From: Prolixibacter sp. NT017
Lineage (GTDB): Bacteria; Bacteroidota; Bacteroidia; Bacteroidales; Prolixibacteraceae
Assembly: GCF_009617875.1 (NCBI RefSeq)
Contig: NZ_BLAV01000001.1
Span: forward strand, 992,001-1,056,000
Direction of reading: 5' to 3'
DNA: 64,000 nt
Shown: positions 16,592-25,753 of the stretch, in pieces
Position numbering within the stretch: the stretch's first letter is position 1
Layout: each line of letters opens with the position of its first letter
Position numbers and translations under genes: made by a program
The notes under the pieces: model-generated
What the model saw: the letters and a program-made list of their open reading frames with translations, nothing else
What the model was told of the DNA's origin: nothing
The model's database searches: none

Positions 16592-18109
16592 ATGATGGCA
16601 GCAAAATCAACCAAAAACATTTCCCGCCGCCGTTTTATCCGTACTTCAGCAACAGCCGCTTTTGGTATTTCCATGATTCCTTATATCAGTCGGGGCAGTC
16701 TGGCTGTCGAGAATCCGATGAAGCGGGTATTCGGGCGTACGGGCTTTGAAGTTACCACCCTTGGTTTGGGCGGTCAGGCATCCATTCAGTGGACGCCGTC
16801 GGATGTCGATCCGGTCGCTATTATTCTGAAAGCACACAAACTGGGCGTGAATTATTACGATACATCGAATGTATATGGCCCAAGCCAGATGAATTATGGA
16901 AAAGCTTTCCGCAAGCTGGATATGGTTCCCGGTTTGCCCGGATACCGGGAAAGGGCTCGCCGGAATATCTTTCTGACGTCCAAAACACACCTTCGTTATG
17001 CAAAAGGTGGCGATAACGTGGAAGGTGTCCGGAGTGGTACCAATGGCCCCGATGGTTCAAAAACACTGGATGACGTCCGTCGTTCGCTCTCGCAGATGTT
17101 TGGCGATGGAAAAGGCAATTATCCGAAAGGTGCTTACCTCGATATGGTGTTGATTCATAGCTTATCGACCTGGCAGGAATTGGATGCGGTGTATGAAGGC
17201 CTCGATAATCCGGACCCGGATGCAGAACGGATTGGAGCTTTAGCCGCTTTACGCGATGTGCGGGATGGTACCAACCTGACGGGGCTGAATCCGAAAGAAG
17301 AGCGGTTGATTCGCCACATCGGTTTCTCGGGCCACTACGATGCTGCTTTGATGATGGCCATGATACAGCGGGATAAATACGAACTGCTGGACGGTATGTT
17401 GGTGGCCATCAATGCTAACGACAAGCTGAATTTCAACATGCAGAACAATGTGATTCCGGTGGCAGCAGCCAAAAATATGGGAATCATTGCTATGAAAGTT
17501 TTTGCGGATGGTGCTATGTATACAAAGCCTGCTACCTGGTCGAACAAACCGGAACATGTGGTTCGGACTGTAGGAAGTGCGTCGCTGCCCAGCACTCCAC
17601 TGGTTCAGTATTCGCTCACAACTCCCGGCATTCATACAGCCATTATCGGAATCGGTCACATCAGTGAAGAGCACCGCGATTGTCAGTTGACGCAAAATCT
17701 GGCTTCTGCCCAGGTCGAGCCAGACAGCTTGTCGGAATCCGACCGGGAAAAGATTGAAAAGATGGCGAATGTGGTGAAAAATGGTGAAACTAACTATTTT
17801 CAGATGAATCAAAAACCGCTGTCGGCTCCGCGTGAAGTGGCTCTTGAGCAACGAAATGAAGGGAGTACCCGAAAGGCGGTTTTGACCTGGCAAACGGCCT
17901 ATGCCGGTGCGTCGCCGCTCGATCGGTATGAAATATGGCGTGATGGCGAAAAAGTGGGACAAATGCCTTACCGTCCGCAAACAACTATGGAACCTTTTGT
18001 TTATGAGGACGTAGTAGAAGATAACGCAGCGCATAGTTATATTATGAAGAGCGTTGACAAGCAGGGGGAATCAGCTTCCTCCGAAGCGGTTACCATGCAA
18101 GCAGTCTGA
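16592..18109 (+). CDS. Tat-exported aldo/keto reductase with C-terminal Fn3-like domain
   Basis: Counting from the ATG at 16592 (the frame extends to 16565), the N-terminus is a Tat signal with SRRRFIRTSA followed by a hydrophobic stretch. The mature part begins VENPMKRVFGRTGFEVTTLG, the usual aldo/keto reductase opening. Catalytic tetrad positions appear as YYDTSNVYG (Asp, Tyr), FLTSKTH (Lys) and MVLIHSL (His). After the barrel, about 90 C-terminal residues (from APREVALEQRNEG to the end) look like a fibronectin type III domain, with AVLTWQTAYA and DRYEIWRDGEKVG. Tat export would allow the folded, cofactor-loaded enzyme to leave the cytoplasm. It is followed by two more exported sugar-type enzymes. 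The substrate is unknown; sugar or keto-sugar oxidoreduction is an inference. Confidence 0.85.
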   Translation: MMAAKSTKNISRRRFIRTSATAAFGISMIPYISRGSLAVENPMKRVFGRTGFEVTTLGLGGQASIQWTPSDVDPVAIILKAHKLGVNYYDTSNVYGPSQMNYGKAFRKLDMVPGLPGYRERARRNIFLTSKTHLRYAKGGDNVEGVRSGTNGPDGSKTLDDVRRSLSQMFGDGKGNYPKGAYLDMVLIHSLSTWQELDAVYEGLDNPDPDAERIGALAALRDVRDGTNLTGLNPKEERLIRHIGFSGHYDAALMMAMIQRDKYELLDGMLVAINANDKLNFNMQNNVIPVAAAKNMGIIAMKVFADGAMYTKPATWSNKPEHVVRTVGSASLPSTPLVQYSLTTPGIHTAIIGIGHISEEHRDCQLTQNLASAQVEPDSLSESDREKIEKMANVVKNGETNYFQMNQKPLSAPREVALEQRNEGSTRKAVLTWQTAYAGASPLDRYEIWRDGEKVGQMPYRPQTTMEPFVYEDVVEDNAAHSYIMKSVDKQGESASSEAVTMQAV

Positions 18110-18140
18110 AGGAGTTAAGTAGTCATTTTGTTATATTGTG

Positions 18141-18178
18141 AAAAGCAATTATTTCGTACCCGGAATAATTGCTTTTTT
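18141..18178 (+). terminator. Intrinsic terminator after the aldo/keto reductase gene
   Basis: AAAAGCAATTATT pairs with AATAATTGCTTTT across a short loop (a 13 bp stem extended by a few inner pairs), followed by T6 at 18172-18178. The flanking A and T runs could make it work in both directions. Confidence 0.8.
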
Positions 18179-18276
18179 GCTTCATGGTAAATGAAAAAAT
18201 CGTTTCGGAGACTGGAAAACGATGATTTTCTGTTATTTTCGTTTCCATCTAACCAATCAACTAACAAACCAAACAC

Positions 18277-19659
18277 ATGAGAACACGCACATTTTTTTTC
18301 CTGCTTCTTTGTTTGATATCTGCGCCGGCTTTCGCCGGAAATGGTCACTGGCAGAGTCTTTTCAATGGTAACGATTTATCCGGTTGGAAACAGATAAACG
18401 GTACAGCTCCCTTTGAAATAGTTAACGGGGAAATTATCGGAACCACGATTACCGGCTCACCCAACTCCTTTTTAGCTACGCAAAAGAATTATGGCGACTT
18501 TATCCTCGAATACGAAATGAAAATGGATGAAGGCCTGAATTCGGGTGTCCAGATTCGCAGTTTGAGTACGCCGGATTATCAGAATGGCCGCGTACATGGC
18601 TACCAGGTAGAGTGTGATGACTCGGATCGGGCATGGTCAGCTGGTATTTATGACGAGGCCCGTCGTGGCTGGCTCTATCCGATGGAGTATAATCCGAAAG
18701 GAAAAACCGCTTTCAAAAAGGGAGAATGGAACAAATACCGGGTCGAAGCCATTGGGAACACCATCCGGACCTGGTTAAACGGTGTGCCTTGTGCCAATCT
18801 GGTGGATGACATGACTCCGGAAGGTTTTATCGCTTTGCAGGTACATTCCATTGGCGATGATAAGACGCGTGCCGGCAAACAAATTCGCTGGCGGAACATT
18901 CGCATCATGACGGATAACCTGGAAGCGGAACGTGAACCCATGCCTGATGTGCGACAGGTGAGCTACCTGAACAATCAGCTCACTGAATGGGAAAAAGCGC
19001 ATGGCTGGCAATTGCTGTGGGATGGTAAAACCACAGATGGCTGGCGAAGTGCCCGTGGTGAAGATTTTCCTGATAAGGGTTGGTCCATTGCGGATGGAGT
19101 TTTGACAGTTAATGCATCGGATGGAAAAGAATCGGCTAATGGCGGCGATATTATTACGAGCCAACGTTATCGGAACTTCGTGCTGGAAGTGGATTTCAAA
19201 CTTACCGAAGGAGCCAATTCCGGCATCAAGTATTTTGTGCAGACCGGTTTGAATAAAGGGCTGGGGTCATCGATAGGATGTGAATATCAGTTGTTGGACG
19301 ACCAGCGGCATCCCGACGCTAAGCTGGGAGTTGATGGCAACCGGACACTGGCCTCTTTGTACGATTTGATTCCGGCCAATGCTCAGTGTTTTGATCCGGC
19401 CCAGATGGTGAAGCGTTTCAACGGAATTGGTGCCTGGAACCGAGCAAGAATAGAAGTTCACGGTGATACAGTGAAGCATTTCTTAAATGGGGTAAAAGAA
19501 GTAGAATATGTCAGGAATAACCAGATGTGGAATGCGCTGGTCGCCTACAGTAAATACAAAAAATACAAGAACTTCGGGAACTTTCAGGATGGGCATATCC
19601 TGTTGCAGGACCATGGGAACGAGGTACATTTTCGGAATATAAAGATCAAGCCGTTGTAA
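18277..19659 (+). CDS. Exported tandem DUF1080 (3-keto-glycoside hydrolase-like) protein
   Basis: A 460-residue protein with a signal peptide ([20 protein letters not shown]). It has two DUF1080 (3-keto-disaccharide hydrolase, PF06439) domains of concanavalin-like fold. Domain 1 spans about residues 24-213 ([15 protein letters not shown], then [18 protein letters not shown], then WRNIRIMT). Domain 2 spans about 240-459 ([15 protein letters not shown], then [18 protein letters not shown], then [10 protein letters not shown]). Members of this family cleave 3-keto-glycosides made by sugar oxidoreductases. It starts 167 bp after the aldo/keto reductase gene, beyond a terminator, so it probably has its own promoter. 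Its stop touches the ancestral end of the broken SRAP gene on the other strand. Confidence 0.9.
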   Translation: MRTRTFFFLLLCLISAPAFAGNGHWQSLFNGNDLSGWKQINGTAPFEIVNGEIIGTTITGSPNSFLATQKNYGDFILEYEMKMDEGLNSGVQIRSLSTPDYQNGRVHGYQVECDDSDRAWSAGIYDEARRGWLYPMEYNPKGKTAFKKGEWNKYRVEAIGNTIRTWLNGVPCANLVDDMTPEGFIALQVHSIGDDKTRAGKQIRWRNIRIMTDNLEAEREPMPDVRQVSYLNNQLTEWEKAHGWQLLWDGKTTDGWRSARGEDFPDKGWSIADGVLTVNASDGKESANGGDIITSQRYRNFVLEVDFKLTEGANSGIKYFVQTGLNKGLGSSIGCEYQLLDDQRHPDAKLGVDGNRTLASLYDLIPANAQCFDPAQMVKRFNGIGAWNRARIEVHGDTVKHFLNGVKEVEYVRNNQMWNALVAYSKYKKYKNFGNFQDGHILLQDHGNEVHFRNIKIKPL

Positions 19660-20364
19660 TCAGTTTTTGTTTTCGGACAGGAGTCTCGGGCCTGCAGGAT
19701 GTATCAATCCGGGATCGTCTGCCTGTGGATTTTTAATGGTAGGAGCGATGGGGTAGGCATTCATGTGCTCGGCCGGAAAGGGTTGTAACATGGCCATTAT
19801 TTCGGTTAACGGAGTGGATGGATTGAGTCAGGCTTTCTCTTGTTCATGAAGGAGGATGACCGGCGCCCGATCGCACGGAAGTCTTCGGAGTAATTCATTG
19901 GCGGTTGTGGTGATGATGGCGAATGAATGAATCAGTTCACCAGTTATCTCATCCAGCCAGGTGTCATAGATTCCTGCGAAAGCAAAAGGACGAGCCTTCT
20001 TCCGGAGATAAACCAGAAATGGTTTGCTTAAACCATGTCCCTTAGTTCCCTGGATATAAGCATCGGCTGGAACGAGGCAACGCTGTTGCTGAATGAGGTA
20101 TCGGATGGAAGTGTTAGGTGCAGGCAATTCCAGATCTTTTGCGTCAATATGGCTGACGAATAGGTTTTTGTCTTTTGTGGGAAACGGCACAGAGCCCCAA
20201 ATGTAGTGTAGTAGCGTTTCCGGTTGCTGAGAAATGATGACCGGGGCGTACTTTCCGGGAGCGATGTTGTAGGATGGTGTCCATTGTATATTTTCGGGTA
20301 CGAAAACCTGAAACCGTTTCCGGATAACGCCTGCCTTTTGCACGAAAATATATCGGTCGCACAT
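19660..20364 (-). pseudogene. SRAP-family (YedK/HMCES-like) gene interrupted by an in-frame TGA
   Basis: The intact frame from 20364 gives 178 residues starting MCDRY (Cys2, the DNA-crosslinking position) and ending at TGA 19830-19828. Beyond that stop the same frame stays open for 55 codons to a TGA at 19662-19660. Those codons encode the family's C-terminal region: LNPSTPLTEIMAML, PFPAEHMNAYP, IKNP and LIHPAGPRLL. The full length would be 234 residues, normal for SRAP proteins. The TGA sits where the family has the Trp of a WL pair, so TGG to TGA is the simplest explanation. Motifs seen are SYNIAPG, RCLVPADAYIQGT and PCDRAPVIL. The usual active-site Glu and His are Gln105 and Cys164, so the protein may already be inactive. 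A sequencing error cannot be excluded. Confidence 0.8.
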
Positions 20365-20442
20365 GGTTTGGATTTGAGATGATAATATAAGTTACAAAAA
20401 TTATAAACAGAAGACTATCAGGGAATATGATTCTGGCATTGA

Positions 20443-20473
20443 TTGGAACTTGTTCTGTTTTATGATAATTTTA
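20443..20473 (+). promoter_or_regulatory. Weak candidate promoter for the Gfo/Idh gene
   Basis: TTG at 20443-20445 and TAATTTTA at 20466-20473 are separated by 20 bp. The second box differs from TAnnTTTG at the last position. The ATG follows 70 bp later. Confidence 0.3.
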
Positions 20474-20543
20474 TGAAGCTCATCTCCGGCGATATCATTC
20501 CGGAAACAATACTAACAACCGAATTGTAACTAAACCTGATACA

Positions 20544-21950
20544 ATGAAAAAAAATGTTTTTAAATGGATTGGAGCGGCTGCTTTGGTAGCATTGTATGCC
20601 TGTGGTGGCTCTACACAGAAAGAGAAGAAACAGGAGAGTGCCTTTACCGGTGCTGCCGGAGAAGTGAAGCTTTTGGTGCTCGATCCCGGCCACTTCCATG
20701 CCGGCCTGGTACAAAAGACCATGTACAAGCAAATCTCGCCCGACGTTCATGTGTTTGCACCCGAGGGGAGTGACGTTCAGGCTTACCTGTCTCAGGTGGA
20801 AGGCTATAATAACCGGGCTGAAAATCCAACTTCGTGGAATGAGATCGTTTTCACCGGATCGGACTTTCTGCAGAAAATGCTGGCAGAAAAACCGGGAAAT
20901 GTGGTTGTTCTGGCCGGGAATAATCAGGCAAAAACAGAATACATCAGTCAATCGGTTGGTGCCGGTTTAAATGTGTTGGCCGACAAACCGATGGTCATCT
21001 CGCCGCAGAAATTTTCGGAGTTAAAAGCTGCTTTCAAAAAAGCGGAAGAGAAGGGCGTGTTGTTATACGATATCATGACCGAACGGTACGAAGTTACGAC
21101 GCGACTGCAAAAAGAACTGTCTCGCCTTCCAGATATTTTTGGGGAACTTCAGAAGGGAACTCCTGATGAACCTGCCGTAGTGGAGGAGAGCGTTCATCAT
21201 TTTTACAAGCGCGTTTCCGGGAAACCGGTGCAACGGCCAGCCTGGTTTTTTGATGTAGAGCAGCAGGGAGAAGGCTTGGTTGATGTGGGAACGCATTTGG
21301 TCGATTTGGTACAGTGGACCTGTTTCCCCAATCAGGCATTAAAGTCTGAAGACGTACAGATATTAAAGTCAAGCCATTGGCCGACGCAGCTTACAGCGGA
21401 TGAATTTGAAAAAGTGACCGGTATGCCGGATTTTCCTTCTTACCTCGAAAAGTACATGGTGGAGAACCAATTGGAGGTAATGGCCAACGGCGAAATGACC
21501 TATCAGCTGAAAGACGTCAACGTGCGGGTGAAAGTAGAATGGAACTACGAGGCGCCCGAAGGAGGAGGTGACACACATTATTCGTTTATGCGGGGTAAGC
21601 TTTGCGATTTGGTTATCCGGCAGGGTGAAGAAGAAAATTATCAGCCAACCTTGTATGTTGAGGCTCACGCAGATGTCGATTTGGGAACCTTTGCCGGTAA
21701 TTTGGAAAAAGCTGTGATTCAGGATATGCCGATAACCGGTTTGTCGTTGGAGAAAACCGGAGACCGTTCCTGGAAAGTGGTTATTCCGGACCAATATCGG
21801 GTTGGGCATGAAGCTCATTTTGCCCAGGTAACCGAAAAATATTTGCAATATCTGCTGAAGGGAAAGTTACCTTCTTGGGAAGTTCCGAATATGATTACAA
21901 AATATTACACAACAACGGAAGGCCTGAAAATGGCCAGAAAAATTGAATAG
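20544..21950 (+). CDS. Lipoprotein Gfo/Idh/MocA-family oxidoreductase
   Basis: A 468-residue NAD(P)-type sugar oxidoreductase predicted to be an exported lipoprotein: MKKNVFKWIGAAALVALYAC ends in a lipobox Cys. The Rossmann domain is unusual at its start (VKLLVLDPGHFHAGLVQKTM instead of a G-x-G-x-x-G loop). VVLAGNNQAK and the DKPM motif (the EKP equivalent) follow at about residues 120-155. The substrate domain carries DVGTHLVDLVQW, the usual site of the catalytic His-containing helix. The length and C-terminal part match the long Bacteroidota group annotated as putative oxidoreductases. Exported enzymes of this fold usually hold their cofactor tightly. Neighbouring exported aldo/keto reductase and DUF1080 proteins suggest a shared keto-sugar role. 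Confidence 0.85.
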   Translation: MKKNVFKWIGAAALVALYACGGSTQKEKKQESAFTGAAGEVKLLVLDPGHFHAGLVQKTMYKQISPDVHVFAPEGSDVQAYLSQVEGYNNRAENPTSWNEIVFTGSDFLQKMLAEKPGNVVVLAGNNQAKTEYISQSVGAGLNVLADKPMVISPQKFSELKAAFKKAEEKGVLLYDIMTERYEVTTRLQKELSRLPDIFGELQKGTPDEPAVVEESVHHFYKRVSGKPVQRPAWFFDVEQQGEGLVDVGTHLVDLVQWTCFPNQALKSEDVQILKSSHWPTQLTADEFEKVTGMPDFPSYLEKYMVENQLEVMANGEMTYQLKDVNVRVKVEWNYEAPEGGGDTHYSFMRGKLCDLVIRQGEEENYQPTLYVEAHADVDLGTFAGNLEKAVIQDMPITGLSLEKTGDRSWKVVIPDQYRVGHEAHFAQVTEKYLQYLLKGKLPSWEVPNMITKYYTTTEGLKMARKIE

Positions 21951-21973
21951 TGATTCGTTGAAGAATATAACAG

Positions 21974-22000
21974 AGGGCATCCGAAACGGTGCCCTTTTTT
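21974..22000 (+). terminator. Intrinsic terminator between convergent genes
   Basis: AGGGCA pairs with TGCCCT around an inner CCG-AAA-CGG hairpin, followed by T6 at 21995-22000. It overlaps the last codons of the converging sensor kinase gene. Confidence 0.8.
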
Positions 22001-24437
22001 AGTCGTTACGGGTGGTCACCAGGAAGCGAACCAATTTGGCATAGAGTTCCGCCGGGTTGATAGGTTTCGTCATAAAGTCATTCATTCCAACACTCTGTGC
22101 TTTACGCCGGGTTTCGTCCATCGTAGCGGCCGACAGTGCGATAATCGGAATCTTCTGAATTTTTTCATCCGATAGTTTCCGGATGTGTAGTGTTGCTTCC
22201 AGGCCATCCATTTCCGGCATTTGAATATCCATCAGAATCAAATCGTATGTATTGCGACTGATCTTTTTCAGTGCCACCAGGCCGTTTTCTGCCCGGTCGA
22301 TGGTGAGGTTCCATTTTTTGAAAAGCTGAGTGGTGAGGTAATAATTAATGTCATTGTCTTCCACCATCAACACTCTTTTATCTGAAAAATCGACTGCCTC
22401 TGCTGTGTCCGCCTGGCGTTTCTTTCGTTTATCCTGCATGACGAGTTCCGGCGGCACTTTTTCGAATCGTAGTGTGAACTGGAAGTCCGAACCTTCGCCT
22501 TCTTTGCTTTTGACAGCTATATTGCCACCCATTAAATCGACTAAGCGCTTGCAAATGGATAAGCCCAGTCCTGTACCTCCGTAATTTCTCTGCGTGCTGA
22601 CATCGGCCTGGGTGTACAGCTTGAATATTTCCCTTATTTTATTTTCCGGAATACCGATACCTGTGTCCTTCACCGAAAAGTTCAGATGAACGTAGTGCTC
22701 GGTCTGTTTTTCGGTTGTAATCGAAATTTGGACCGACCCTTGTTCTGTGAATTTCACCGCGTTGCTGGTCAGGTTATTCAATACCTGTGTTAACCGGGTT
22801 TTATCACCTTTGATCCAGCGGGGAACATCTTCACCGATTTCGGATAATAGTTCCACCTCTTTCGGCTTGGCTGATGGCCCGAAAGCGCCTGTCAAATCTT
22901 CCACCAGACCAGGAAGGTCGATAATGGTTTTCTCCAGTTTAATTTTTCCTGCCTCTATCTTGTTGAAATCAAGCAGATCGTTAATGAGGAACAGGAGATT
23001 TTCCGCTGAAAACTTGAGTGTATGCAGGTTCTTCAGCTGCGATTTGCTGGGCTTTTGATCGAGGAGTAAGTCTGTCAATCCGATGACTGATGTGAGTGGT
23101 GTGCGTATTTCATGTCCCATGATGGACATGAATTCTGCTTTTTCCTGCATAGCTTGTTCCGCTTGTTGTTTGGCTATCCGAAGATGCTCGTTCAGTGCCA
23201 GCTGCTGCAGTATGATGCTGGCCTGGTGGAGTAAGGGTTCAATCAACTCTCGCTCGAGTGGAGCTGCGCTTTCCTGTTTCAGAAAATGAATACCGCCGTA
23301 TATCGAGCCTTGTTGTACAATTCCTGCCGAGTACACATCGGTAATGGACAGTTTTTGTTCCAGTTTACTGGCTAGTTCCTCCGGAAGATTCTGCCGGGTG
23401 ATGGACGACCAGCCATCTTTGTGTTTTTGTACCCGGCTGTGGGATAGAAAATTCTGAATGTCGCGTGTCAGATCAAATTTCTTCTGAAACAGATTTTCTC
23501 CAAGTTCTTCACTTACATTGTCAATCACTCTGTCGGGGATGCCGGTAATGGCATGAATGTTATAACTTTTGTCTTTCTGGTCAACTTTTAAATATACAGC
23601 AATATATCCCGGAAGGTGAGGTTTCAGCATACTTTCCAGGTAATTGAATACTTCATCTGTGTTGTTCAGTCGGATGAAATGCATCGCCGTACGTGCCAGT
23701 ACAGTTATCTTTTCGCGGATAGCACCAACGCGGCGTTCACTCTTTTTCTGGTAAGAAATATCGAACAGGATGCTCAGAAAATTTCCTTTTTCACCGATTA
23801 CCTCACTCAGCAAATGTGAATGGGCCAGCACCGGAATGATACCCCCGTTTTGGTGAATAAATTCCAACTCAACAGGACAGAATTCCTGTCCCCTGGCCAT
23901 TGCTTTTAATCGGCAGTGTAGTTTTTGTTTGCTTTTGTCGGTAAGCAGATCGAATACGTTTAACTGCTGTATGGGATAATTCGGGGAGACCGCCAGCTTT
24001 TTGTATCCCATCTTATTCAAATGAACAAGCTTTCCTTCAGCAGTATATTGCATGTAGATCTCCGGAAAATCTTCCAGCAAGTCAATTATTGAAGGCTTTT
24101 GGGGTGTTGTTTGTGACTTGGGGGTAAAAGGTTCAATACTAAGAAGGTTCAAGTCATTGTACCTGATTCCCTGAATTAGCAATATCTTATTTTCAGTTGA
24201 GCGAATCAGCTGTTTAGCTTGACCATTATCTTCCAACTGATTGGAAAAATGCTCGTAATCGGCCGGAGTGGCAAAAAAAAGATCGACCTTTTCGGGAATT
24301 TCTCCGAAAAGTTGGCGGACCTGCGGCGTATACTCAACAATTTCTCCCTGCCAGGTTTCAATCAGCAAGCCGATTTGTGTATGCGGGGTGCCATTTACTC
24401 TTTGTCCGGGGGAGACATTCTTCTGTTGATTTTTCAT
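21999..24437 (-). CDS. Hybrid sensor histidine kinase/response regulator (PAS-GAF-HisKA-HATPase-REC)
   Basis: An 812-residue protein without clear membrane segments, so probably cytoplasmic. Residues about 20-95 form a short divergent sensor region. A PAS domain follows at about 100-235 (LEDFPEIYMQYTAEGKLVHL), then a GAF-like region at about 245-415. The HisKA helix has MGHEIRTPLTSV with His442, the HATPase_c domain has TGIGIPENKI and GGTGLGLSICKRL, and the C-terminal receiver has LILMDIQMPEMDG with Asp737 and the Lys in MTKPINP. No DNA-binding output is attached, so signals probably pass on through a phosphorelay. It lies downstream of an exported deacetylase gene on the same strand, separated by a terminator. 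Confidence 0.92.
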   Translation of the reverse strand: MKNQQKNVSPGQRVNGTPHTQIGLLIETWQGEIVEYTPQVRQLFGEIPEKVDLFFATPADYEHFSNQLEDNGQAKQLIRSTENKILLIQGIRYNDLNLLSIEPFTPKSQTTPQKPSIIDLLEDFPEIYMQYTAEGKLVHLNKMGYKKLAVSPNYPIQQLNVFDLLTDKSKQKLHCRLKAMARGQEFCPVELEFIHQNGGIIPVLAHSHLLSEVIGEKGNFLSILFDISYQKKSERRVGAIREKITVLARTAMHFIRLNNTDEVFNYLESMLKPHLPGYIAVYLKVDQKDKSYNIHAITGIPDRVIDNVSEELGENLFQKKFDLTRDIQNFLSHSRVQKHKDGWSSITRQNLPEELASKLEQKLSITDVYSAGIVQQGSIYGGIHFLKQESAAPLERELIEPLLHQASIILQQLALNEHLRIAKQQAEQAMQEKAEFMSIMGHEIRTPLTSVIGLTDLLLDQKPSKSQLKNLHTLKFSAENLLFLINDLLDFNKIEAGKIKLEKTIIDLPGLVEDLTGAFGPSAKPKEVELLSEIGEDVPRWIKGDKTRLTQVLNNLTSNAVKFTEQGSVQISITTEKQTEHYVHLNFSVKDTGIGIPENKIREIFKLYTQADVSTQRNYGGTGLGLSICKRLVDLMGGNIAVKSKEGEGSDFQFTLRFEKVPPELVMQDKRKKRQADTAEAVDFSDKRVLMVEDNDINYYLTTQLFKKWNLTIDRAENGLVALKKISRNTYDLILMDIQMPEMDGLEATLHIRKLSDEKIQKIPIIALSAATMDETRRKAQSVGMNDFMTKPINPAELYAKLVRFLVTTRND

Positions 24438-24642
24438 CGCTATTTAGTTCGGTATAATAATTTACAAAATGTTTCCGACCTGTAAATGCGACAGTTACAG
24501 AATTATCCGGACAAGTGTGTTGATAACCTTTATTCCCGTAAAGTTGAAATTTGAAGAGGTGTTTGGCAATCTGTTGATATTCAGAAGTAAGAAGGAGAGG
24601 GGAGTATCTGGAAACGTAATGAAAACAGAATCCGACCTGTTT

Positions 24643-24687
24643 AAAAAAAGCAGATCAAAAGAAACTTATTATTCTCCTGATCTGCTT
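24643..24687 (-). terminator. Intrinsic terminator after the deacetylase gene
   Basis: On the minus strand AAGCAGATCA and TGATCTGCTT form a perfect 10 bp stem with a 20 nt loop, followed by a run of seven T. It lies just beyond the stop at 24698 and separates that gene from the hybrid kinase. Confidence 0.85.
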
Positions 24688-24697
24688 GGAAAGGCTT

Positions 24698-25648
24698 TTA
24701 TTGTTCACTATCCGGATACATGACATTTTGGATTTGACGCCATGTAACCAGTTTGATATTGTTTTCTTCGAGAAGAGCTTTCATCTCGTCACTGGTCATC
24801 AGGTCATAATCGTTTTGTCTCCACTTCGCACCAAAGTCATCATGATGGATCATGACTGCCCGGCTCTCATCGTTGTCGTATGCCAGATGGACGATGATTT
24901 GATTAAGGCCCGGCTGCATATTTTCAATAAACTCCCGGTAGGGCTGTAGCCAGTTCCCTTCTGCAGGCGCTTGATTCAGCATGAATAAATGGTCGACCAT
25001 GATATTCTCTTTGGCAATCTGTTCCAGAAATTGCGGAGCTGCTGCGTGCAACATATCTTTGGGAATTAGCACAGGAATTCGGTATTCGTGTCCCAACTTA
25101 ATTAGTATCTGATAAAAAGCAGGGTTTACCATAACCGAACCCATATGATTATCGAGATGAGTAGGGTGGATTCCGAAAACTATCGCACGGTCGATTTGGG
25201 CACGCATTTCTTTCTCCACTTCCTCTGGTTTGGCATTTGTTTCAAATGCTTCAACCGTCGGATAAAAGTAGCCTTCTTTATTTTGTAAACTCGGTACCAA
25301 ATCGTTCGATGTTACAGGTCCGAATTTGAAATTTTCCCATTCGGACGTTAGCGTGAGATGGATGCCAATATCTACTTTGGGATTGTTTTTCGCGAAAGCG
25401 GCTATTCCCGGGAACCACGGACAGGGGACCATAATGCTTCCCGAGGTAATTCCTTTCTTTTCAAACGCACTGATGACTGCGGCGTTGGTGCTGTGAGACA
25501 AGCCCAGGTCATCGGCATGGATGATTAGCAATTTGGCATTTTTGTCGTAGCCCAGTTTTTCGGCCAGATTTGGAGTTGATTGTGCGAAGGTTCCGGATGT
25601 GCTCACGAAAAGCATGAGCAAACCACCCAGCAGTGTCGTTAGTTTCAT
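24698..25648 (-). CDS. Exported ChbG/HpnK (YdjC-like) carbohydrate deacetylase
   Basis: A 316-residue protein with a signal peptide (MKLTTLLGGLLMLFVSTSGT, cleaved near FAQ). The YdjC-fold metal site is visible as LIIHADDLGLS (Asp46-Asp47), IGIHLTLTSEW (His97) and HPTHLDNHMG. The family removes N-acetyl groups from chitobiose-like amino sugars or related compounds; E. coli ChbG is cytoplasmic, so export here is notable. It lies between two sensor kinases and upstream of a GH20 hexosaminidase on the same strand, which fits use of amino-sugar glycans, though this is inference. It is followed by a strong terminator. Confidence 0.88.
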   Translation of the reverse strand: MKLTTLLGGLLMLFVSTSGTFAQSTPNLAEKLGYDKNAKLLIIHADDLGLSHSTNAAVISAFEKKGITSGSIMVPCPWFPGIAAFAKNNPKVDIGIHLTLTSEWENFKFGPVTSNDLVPSLQNKEGYFYPTVEAFETNAKPEEVEKEMRAQIDRAIVFGIHPTHLDNHMGSVMVNPAFYQILIKLGHEYRIPVLIPKDMLHAAAPQFLEQIAKENIMVDHLFMLNQAPAEGNWLQPYREFIENMQPGLNQIIVHLAYDNDESRAVMIHHDDFGAKWRQNDYDLMTSDEMKALLEENNIKLVTWRQIQNVMYPDSEQ

Positions 25649-25753
25649 GATGTTGTTCGTTAGTTTTCGGTTCTGAAATTACAAAAAGGGAAAGGAATTT
25701 TGACAGTATTTATGGAGAAACCAGCATGTTTGTTTTCCGGAGGTACGGTGATT

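Noticed and set aside
17249..18034. 261-residue open frame antisense to the aldo/keto reductase
   Set aside because: It is a shadow frame of a well-supported gene, has no recognisable motif and an odd composition.
19828..19830. Reading the internal TGA of the SRAP gene as selenocysteine, given selD nearby
   Set aside because: The position corresponds to a conserved Trp, no SECIS-like hairpin is obvious after it, and no selA/selB/selC is visible. A TGG-to-TGA change is simpler.
24469..24723. 84-residue plus-strand open frame between two minus-strand genes
   Set aside because: It runs through a strong minus-strand terminator and the end of the deacetylase gene; no protein-like features.
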